DNA of 64,000 nucleotides from an uncultured Eubacteriales bacterium (GTDB lineage Bacteria; Bacillota; Clostridia; Christensenellales; Aristaeellaceae), in assembly GCA_902790175.1 (NCBI GenBank), contig CADAQZ010000008.1:1-64000 (forward strand), written 5' to 3'. The notes beneath the pieces were generated by a model that searched no databases, was not told the origin of the DNA, and was given only the letters and a program-made list of their open reading frames with translations. The position numbers and the translations under genes were made by a program. Shown here in pieces: positions 58,614 through 64,000 of the stretch. Numbering within the stretch: the stretch's first letter is position 1; each line of letters starts with the position of its first letter.

Positions 58614-60014
58614 TTATTCCTCCGTCATGATTTGCCGCCCGCGCAGCGTGTTGCGCCCGGCGGAAGTGATCTCTACGTCGACGAACTGCCCGATCAGCGA
58701 GGCCTCGCCGGGGAAGTTCACCATGTGGCCGCGCGGCGTCTTGCCGCCCACGCTCATGCTGTCGCGCGTCGAGACGGCCTCCACGAGCACGCGCTCGCGC
58801 TTCCCCACCTGCTTTTCAAGCACCTCCAGCGAGATCGCCTGTTGCAGGTCGATCAGCCGCTGGATGCGCTCGCTCTTGACCTCATAGGGCGTGTCGTCCG
58901 GGTACTCGGCCGCTCGCGTTCCGGCGCGGGGCGAGTAGATGAACGTGTAGGCGGCGTCAAAGCGCACCTCGCGCACGAGCGACATCGTCTCCTCGAACTG
59001 TTCAAGCGTCTCGCCCGGGAAGCCGACGATGATGTCGCTGGTCAGGCCGATGTCCGGGCACACCTTCCTCAGCTTCCCGACCAGCGCCACATAGTGTTCG
59101 CGGGTGTAGCGGCGGTTCATGCGCCGAAGCACCTCGTTGCTTCCGGCCTGCACCGGCAGGTGCAATTGCGGCATCAGGTGCTTGAGCTCCCCGAAGGCGT
59201 TTATCAGCTCGTCGGAAAGATCCTTCGGATGGCTGGTCATGAAGCGGATGCGCGGGATGCCCAGCTGATCGACGCGGTACAACAGCTCCGCGAACCTTGC
59301 GCCGCCGCCCCCGTAGGAGTTCACGTTCTGGCCCAGCAGCATGATCTCCTGCGCGCCATCGTCGCGAAGCCGCGCGCACTCCTCGAGCACCGCCTCCGGC
59401 GTCCGGGAGCGCTCGCGCCCGCGCACGTAGGGTACGATGCAGTAGGTGCAGAAGTTGTCGCAGCCGTACATGATGTTCACGAAGGCGTTGAACCGGCAGC
59501 GGCGCGCCTCGGGCATGCCCTCGACCACCTCGCCGTCGATGTCCATGACCTCCGCAATGGGTTCGCCCTCCGTCAGCACGCGGTAGACGTACTCCGGCAG
59601 CTTGTACAGGTTGTGCGTGCCGTAGACGAGGTCGATGAAGGGATAGCGCTTCTTCATCATCGCCGCCATGCCCTTCTCCTGGGTCATGCAGCCGCCCACG
59701 CAGATCATCAGGTCGGGCTTGTCCTTCTTCAGCTCCTTCAGCCATATGACGTTGCCCAGCGCCTTGTTTTCCGCGTTTTCGCGCACGCAGCAGGTGTTGT
59801 ATAGGATCAGGTCCGCCTGCTCCCGCACGGGCTCGTTGACCATGCCCATGGCGCTGAGCATCCCGGCGATGGACTCGGAGTCCCGCTCGTTCATCTGGCA
59901 GCCCATGGTGACGATGTGATAGCGCTTCGGGCGCTTTTCAAGCGCCCTGACGCGCACCATGTATTCCCGCTGGCGCTGCATCTCCTGCTCGGAGACGATC
60001 GGCCTTTCCTTCAT
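58614..60014 (-). CDS. miaB: tRNA-2-methylthio-N6-dimethylallyladenosine synthase
   Basis: 466 residues. Amino-terminal cluster domain with HIVTMGCQMNERDSE and YNTCCVRENAENKALG; radical SAM cluster motif CDNFCTYCIVPYVRGRERSR (about 184); carboxy-terminal TRAM domain (about 400-466, KRERVLVEAVSTRDSMSVGG). It methylthiolates i6A37 made by MiaA. All six cluster cysteines appear present. Ten bases separate it from rng upstream. Confidence 0.96.
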   Translation of the reverse strand: MKERPIVSEQEMQRQREYMVRVRALEKRPKRYHIVTMGCQMNERDSESIAGMLSAMGMVNEPVREQADLILYNTCCVRENAENKALGNVIWLKELKKDKPDLMICVGGCMTQEKGMAAMMKKRYPFIDLVYGTHNLYKLPEYVYRVLTEGEPIAEVMDIDGEVVEGMPEARRCRFNAFVNIMYGCDNFCTYCIVPYVRGRERSRTPEAVLEECARLRDDGAQEIMLLGQNVNSYGGGGARFAELLYRVDQLGIPRIRFMTSHPKDLSDELINAFGELKHLMPQLHLPVQAGSNEVLRRMNRRYTREHYVALVGKLRKVCPDIGLTSDIIVGFPGETLEQFEETMSLVREVRFDAAYTFIYSPRAGTRAAEYPDDTPYEVKSERIQRLIDLQQAISLEVLEKQVGKRERVLVEAVSTRDSMSVGGKTPRGHMVNFPGEASLIGQFVDVEITSAGRNTLRGRQIMTEE

Positions 60015-60024
60015 GATAAACTCC

Positions 60025-61515
60025 TCACTTCAACAGCTTGCTCCCCTGCGGAAGATGCGCGATGTCTGCCGGGGACAGCATGTATTCCCCCGCCGCCATG
60101 CCTTCCACGGGCCGCGCGTACACGGCGCCGCCCGCAGGCGCGCCGATCTTCGCGAGCCATCCGCACACCGCCGGGGCGGCCTCGACGAGCATCGGGTTGG
60201 CCTCGCCCTGCCTGCGCCTGCGCCAGATCTCGCGCGCAACGCGCCGCGCACTGGTCTCGTGCGAGGGCACGACGCCGTTGCCGCCGCAATCGGAGCAGGT
60301 GTGCGTTAGCTGCCTGGACAGGCTCTGCCGCGCCTTTTTGCGCGTCATCTCGACCAGTCCCAAGCCCGTCAAACCGACGACGTTCACGCGAACGGGGTCG
60401 CGCTTTGCGCACTCGCGCAACACGTCCAACAGCGCCTCACGGTGTTCCTTCGAGGCCATGTCGATGAAGTCGACGACGACGATGCCGCCAATGTCCCTCA
60501 GGCGCAGCTGGCGCATCAGTTCCCGCGCAGCCTCGCAGTTGTTCCTGAACACGGTCTCCTCGGCGCTTTTCTTTCCGACGTTTTTGCCGGTGTTCACGTC
60601 GACGACCGTGAGCGCCTCCGTCTCCTCGATTACCAACGAACCGCCGCTCTTGAGCCACACGTACTTCTCCAGCGCCTTGTCGGCCTGCGAATCCACGCGG
60701 TACAGGTCAAACAGCGGCGTCGCGCTGTCGTGCAGGCGGATCTTGTCGATGTGTTTGGGGGCCAATGCGGAGGCGAGCCCGCGCAATTCATCGAAGCACG
60801 CCTCGCCGTCGGCCCAGAGCGCGTCCGTTTCTTCGTTCAGCCGGTCGCGCACGGCCCGCAGCGCAAGCGCGTTGTCGTCATGCAGCAGCTTCGGCGCGAC
60901 GCCGTGCTTGGCGCGGGTTTTTATGTCCACCCACGTATCCATCAGGCGTGCGTATTCGGCGACGATCGCTTCTTCGCCCGCTTCCTTCGCGGCGGTGCGC
61001 AAGATCAGCCCCGCGCCTCCCCTTTCGAGCAGGGCTTTGCCGATGGCGTGCAGCCGCGCGCGCGCGTCCTCGGGCAGCTTTTTCGACACGCCGACGTATT
61101 TGACGTCCGTCAGCAATACCAGCAGCCGCCCCGCCAGCGTGACGTGGCTGGACAGCCTCGGCCCCTTCCCGCCGGGCTGGGACTTGATCGCCTGCACCAG
61201 CACCGGCTGGCCCGGGCGCGCCAGCTTTTCGATGCGCGCGCCGCTCAGCGCGTCTGTGATCGCCTTGTCGCCGCGCACGTCCACGCCGATGTCCCCGGCG
61301 GCGAGAAAGCCGTTCTTCTCCATGCCGATGTCGATAAACGCGGAATTCATGCCGGGCAGCACGTTCTCCACGCGGCCGAGGTAGATGTTCCCTGACAGGT
61401 TTTCATCGCCGGGGCGCTCGATGGCGAGCTCGACCAGCTGTCCGTCCTCGATCACGGCCAGTCGCTTCTGGCCCATCACGCTCTCGTAGAGCAGCGTCTG
61501 CTTCATGCCCGTCAT
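60025..61515 (-). CDS. rng: Ribonuclease E/G family protein
   Basis: 496 residues. An S1-like domain at about 35-120 (GNIYLGRVENVLPGMNSAFI, DIGMEKNGFLAAGDIGVDVR), the catalytic DNase-like core with the metal-binding Asp pair in TVVDVNTGKNVGKK (about 303) and GIVVVDFIDMASKEHREALL (about 346), and the zinc-link CSDCGGNGV (about 404). Length fits RNase G more than RNase E. It processes rRNA and mRNA. Its start overlaps the stop of the DUF2344 gene (ATGA). Confidence 0.94.
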   Translation of the reverse strand: MTGMKQTLLYESVMGQKRLAVIEDGQLVELAIERPGDENLSGNIYLGRVENVLPGMNSAFIDIGMEKNGFLAAGDIGVDVRGDKAITDALSGARIEKLARPGQPVLVQAIKSQPGGKGPRLSSHVTLAGRLLVLLTDVKYVGVSKKLPEDARARLHAIGKALLERGGAGLILRTAAKEAGEEAIVAEYARLMDTWVDIKTRAKHGVAPKLLHDDNALALRAVRDRLNEETDALWADGEACFDELRGLASALAPKHIDKIRLHDSATPLFDLYRVDSQADKALEKYVWLKSGGSLVIEETEALTVVDVNTGKNVGKKSAEETVFRNNCEAARELMRQLRLRDIGGIVVVDFIDMASKEHREALLDVLRECAKRDPVRVNVVGLTGLGLVEMTRKKARQSLSRQLTHTCSDCGGNGVVPSHETSARRVAREIWRRRRQGEANPMLVEAAPAVCGWLAKIGAPAGGAVYARPVEGMAAGEYMLSPADIAHLPQGSKLLK

Positions 61516-62180
61516 AGCTCCATCAGCGGCCTGAGGTTCCCATCGCCGTCCTTGCCCAGCAGCGTAAGCCTGTGGATGCGCGCCTCCGGCGGTTCCACGC
61601 CCGCCATTTCGGCAAGCAGCGCGACGAGCAGGTCGGGCTTGATGGATTCGCGCTCGGTGAGCATCAGCCGTGCGTCAAAGCCGCCCTCGAAGGGAGTCAT
61701 GTTCACGACCAGCGCCCGCGCGTTGATCTCCTTTTCGCCGGACTTCGTCTTCTTGACGGCGCTCACCGCCTCTCTTGCCAGAAACGCCGGGATCTGCGCA
61801 AGCGCCGCGGGGGCGCTCTCCCCCTCCAGCGTCACGCGATAGTCCGCCATCTTCACCAGCGCCATCGGCGCGGGGTGCCGGTCGTCCACCATGCGCACCT
61901 CCAGCACCGGCAGATCCTCCGGCAGCGCGGCGCGGATGGCATCCTCGGTGCGCTTGCGGCCCATCGGCGCGCTCAGCTTGATGTCGATGACCTCGTAGTC
62001 GCTGGTCCAACCCAGCGCCAGCGCCGAGCCAAACGACATCACAGGGTGTGGGTTGAAGCCCTGCGAATACGCGATCGGCAGGCCCGTGCGGTTTACGGCC
62101 CGCTGGAAAAAGCGCTGCAGGTCCAGATGGGAGATGAAGCGCAGGCGCGGCCTCTTGGCAAAGCGGATCATCGCCCTCAT
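61512..62180 (-). CDS. DUF2344 (TIGR03936) radical SAM-associated protein
   Basis: 222 residues from ATG 62180, which overlaps the radical SAM stop as ATGA. The start MRAMIRFAKRPRLRFISHLD and QRFFQRAVNRTGLPIAYSQGF NPHP are hallmarks of the family, which in Firmicutes and Actinobacteria occurs beside, or fused to, the radical SAM protein encoded upstream. The job of the pair is unknown; location next to rng suggests RNA metabolism. Confidence 0.9.
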   Translation of the reverse strand: MRAMIRFAKRPRLRFISHLDLQRFFQRAVNRTGLPIAYSQGFNPHPVMSFGSALALGWTSDYEVIDIKLSAPMGRKRTEDAIRAALPEDLPVLEVRMVDDRHPAPMALVKMADYRVTLEGESAPAALAQIPAFLAREAVSAVKKTKSGEKEINARALVVNMTPFEGGFDARLMLTERESIKPDLLVALLAEMAGVEPPEARIHRLTLLGKDGDGNLRPLMEL

Positions 62181-64000
62181 ACGCACGCCCCCTCGTAACG
62201 CTTCATGCCGCAGCCGGTGCAGCCCTTGCGGCAGTCCGGCGTGCACTCGCCCTTCCGGGCCTTCTCCCACTCGCGCAGCAGGTACTGCTTGGTCACGCCA
62301 CAGTCGAGGTGGTCCCACGGGAAGACCTCGCCGACGGCGCGCTCGCGCGTGGCGTAGAAGTTCGGATCGATGCCCGTCTCCTCGAACGCGCGAAGCCAGA
62401 GGTCGTACCGGAACTGGTCGCTCCAGCCGTCGAAGCGGCAGCCGAGCCGCCACGCGCGCTCCAGCGCCTCGCCCAGTCGGCGGTCGCCGCGGGCAAAAAC
62501 CGCCTCGATGAAGCTGATGTCCGGCGCGTGGTACTTGAAATCGACGCCCTTGATCCGGGAGAGTGCCTGCCGAAGCAGCTGCTGGCGGCGCACAACCTCA
62601 TCGTATTCCAGCTGCCCCGCCCACTGAAACGGCGTGTCGTTCTTCGGCACGAACACCGAGGCGCTCACGGTGATGCGAAGCCCCGGTGCCCGGCGCTCCT
62701 TGGGAATGGAGAAGTAGCACTTGCGCACCTTCTCCGCCAGGTCCGCGATGCCGAGCACGTCCTCGTCGGTCTCGGTGGGCAGGCCCAGCATGAAGTACAG
62801 CTTCACGGCGGACCAGCCCTGGTCGAAGGCGTCGGTGACGGAGCGGATCAGATCCGCCTCCGTCACGCCCTTGTTGATCACGTCCCTAAGCCGCTGCGTG
62901 CCGGCCTCCGGGGCCAGCGTCAGCGCGGTCTTGCGGACCTTCTGCGTCTCCTTCAGCGTGTCCGTCAGCACGTTGTCGATGCGCTGCGAGGGCAGCGAAA
63001 TCTTCACGCGGCGCGCAGCAAAGCGCTCCACCATCTGGTGCGCCAGCTCCGGCAGGCACGAGTAGTCGCCGCTGGAGAGGCTCATCAGCGAGATCTCGTC
63101 GTAGCCGGTGGAGGACACCAGCTTGTCCGCCAGCTCCATCAGACGATCGATGCCGCGCTCGCGGATCGGCCGGTAGATCATCCCCGCCTGGCAGAAGCGA
63201 CAGCCGCGCGTGCAGCCGCGGAAGATCTCCAGCATGATGCGGTTGTGGACGATCTCGCCGTAGGGCACGATCAGCCTTTCCGGATATACGGCGGTGTTCA
63301 GGTCCTTCACCATCGCCTTCTTCACCACGGCGGGTGCTTGGCTTCCGGGCTTGGGCGTTATGGTTCTGACCGTGCCATCCTCGTTGTAGGAGACGTCGTA
63401 AAGGCTGGGCACGTAGATACCGGGGATCTCGGCGCACATGCGCAGGTAGTCCTCGCGGGGCAGCCCCGCCGCCTTCCAGCGCTTGTAGGCGTCGATGGTC
63501 TGCATCGTCTCCTCTTCCCCGTCTCCCAGCGCCACGAGGTCCACGAAGGGCTCAAGCGGCTCGGGGTTAAAGGCGCAGGGGCCGCCGACGATCACGAACG
63601 GGCCGTCCGTCCTGTCCTCGCGGCGCAGCGGGATGCCCGCCAGGTCCAATGCCTCGAGGATATTGGTAAAGCTCATCTCGTATTGCAGCGTGATGCCCAG
63701 GAGGTCAAAGTCCCTGACCGGCGTCCTCGACTCCAGCGAAAAAAGCGGGATGTCGTTCTCGCGCATCAATTCGGCCATGTCCACCCACGGCGAAAACACG
63801 CGCTCGCACCAGGCGTCCTCGCGGGCGTTGATGGCGTGGTAGAGGATCTTCATGCCCAGGTGGGACATGCCCACCTCGTAGGTATCCGGGAACAGGAAAG
63901 CATAGCGCACGTCCACGCGCGACGCATCCTTCATCACGGCGCCATACTCGCCGCCCATGTAGCGCACGGGCTTGGTCACGTTCATCAACAGTTTTTCGAT
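62177..64000 (-). CDS. B12-binding-like radical SAM protein (TIGR03960 family), start beyond window
   Basis: At least 603 residues. An amino-terminal B12-binding-like domain (VRYAFLFPDTYEVGMSHLGM to FVIVGGPCAFNPEPL) precedes the radical SAM core with CTRGCRFCQAGMIYRPIRER (about 258), SLSSGDYSCLPELAHQMVER, and LTLAPEAGTQRLRDVINKG. The carboxy end has a second Cys group (CTPDCRKGCTGCG) that could hold another cluster. An ATG at 63985 exists, but the frame stays open to base 64000 and reads KLLMNVTKPVRYMGGE, where family members have similar residues well inside the protein. The true start therefore probably lies just right of the window. Confidence 0.88.
   Translation of the reverse strand: MEKLLMNVTKPVRYMGGEYGAVMKDASRVDVRYAFLFPDTYEVGMSHLGMKILYHAINAREDAWCERVFSPWVDMAELMRENDIPLFSLESRTPVRDFDLLGITLQYEMSFTNILEALDLAGIPLRREDRTDGPFVIVGGPCAFNPEPLEPFVDLVALGDGEEETMQTIDAYKRWKAAGLPREDYLRMCAEIPGIYVPSLYDVSYNEDGTVRTITPKPGSQAPAVVKKAMVKDLNTAVYPERLIVPYGEIVHNRIMLEIFRGCTRGCRFCQAGMIYRPIRERGIDRLMELADKLVSSTGYDEISLMSLSSGDYSCLPELAHQMVERFAARRVKISLPSQRIDNVLTDTLKETQKVRKTALTLAPEAGTQRLRDVINKGVTEADLIRSVTDAFDQGWSAVKLYFMLGLPTETDEDVLGIADLAEKVRKCYFSIPKERRAPGLRITVSASVFVPKNDTPFQWAGQLEYDEVVRRQQLLRQALSRIKGVDFKYHAPDISFIEAVFARGDRRLGEALERAWRLGCRFDGWSDQFRYDLWLRAFEETGIDPNFYATRERAVGEVFPWDHLDCGVTKQYLLREWEKARKGECTPDCRKGCTGCGMKRYEGACV

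Overview
The window is a gene-dense, GC-rich bacterial chromosome segment with a complete spoIIIAA-AH locus, a spo0A-like regulator, spoIIP and a gerA-gerB-gerC germination operon. This points to an endospore-forming lineage of Clostridia (Bacillota), or one descended from spore formers. GC-rich codon use, many ATGA overlaps and consensus sigma-A promoters (17-base spacers) fit a gut-type high-GC Clostridia genome. Genus-level placement cannot be supported from sequence reading alone.

Layout. 1-4.2 kb: tail of an MmeI-like DNA methyltransferase, a paired palindromic repeat, a small unknown protein overlapping a RadC/JAMM protein, a PucR-type regulator and a CtpA-type S41 protease. 4.2-6.1 kb: tRNA-Trp(CCA) whose 3' end is duplicated around a nested palindrome, an orphan CbiC-like protein and an HAD phosphatase. 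6.2-12.7 kb: methyltransferase, Hsp33, three linked TPR/HEAT/zinc-ribbon proteins and a tRNA-dihydrouridine synthase. 12.8-17.3 kb: a very large secreted peptidoglycan-binding, Pro-Glu-rich protein with a frameshift. 17.5-32.0 kb: the block spoIIIAA-AH, Asp23/AmaP, nusB, xseA, xseB, ispA, dxs, tlyA, nadK, argR, recN, which matches the order known from Bacillus subtilis and relatives. In those genomes recN is followed by spoIVB and spo0A. Here spoIVB is missing, udk occupies the spot, and the spo0A homologue lies next on the opposite strand with a single-base frameshift. 33.5-46.4 kb: SRAP protein, spoIIP, RpiR regulator, BaiN-like flavoprotein, a four-domain flavodiiron protein, gerABC, a degenerate metallophosphoesterase and radA. 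46.7-51.0 kb: DUF5685, J-domain and zinc-ribbon proteins, DUF6062 and Cys-rich proteins, and a tyrosine recombinase. 51.0-64.0 kb, all minus strand: rnhA, a ZnuA-like lipoprotein, miaA, mutL, mutS, a YlbF/YmcA protein, miaB, rng, a DUF2344 protein and a radical SAM protein running off the right edge.

How the genes fit together. Sporulation and germination functions (SpoIIIA channel, SpoIIP, Ger receptor) are spread over the window and carry sequences resembling sigma-E and sigma-G promoters, so the programme looks ancestral and largely retained. The spo0A frameshift, the absence of spoIVB from its usual place and a SpoIIIAF reduced to a membrane anchor raise the question of whether it still works. 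Three genes (the large surface protein, amaP, spo0A) are each broken by a shift that one base would repair. Assembly error is therefore a serious alternative to biological decay.

No CRISPR array, rRNA, insertion sequence or prophage was found. Non-coding space is dominated by short GC-rich palindromic repeats, several at the ends of convergent genes.
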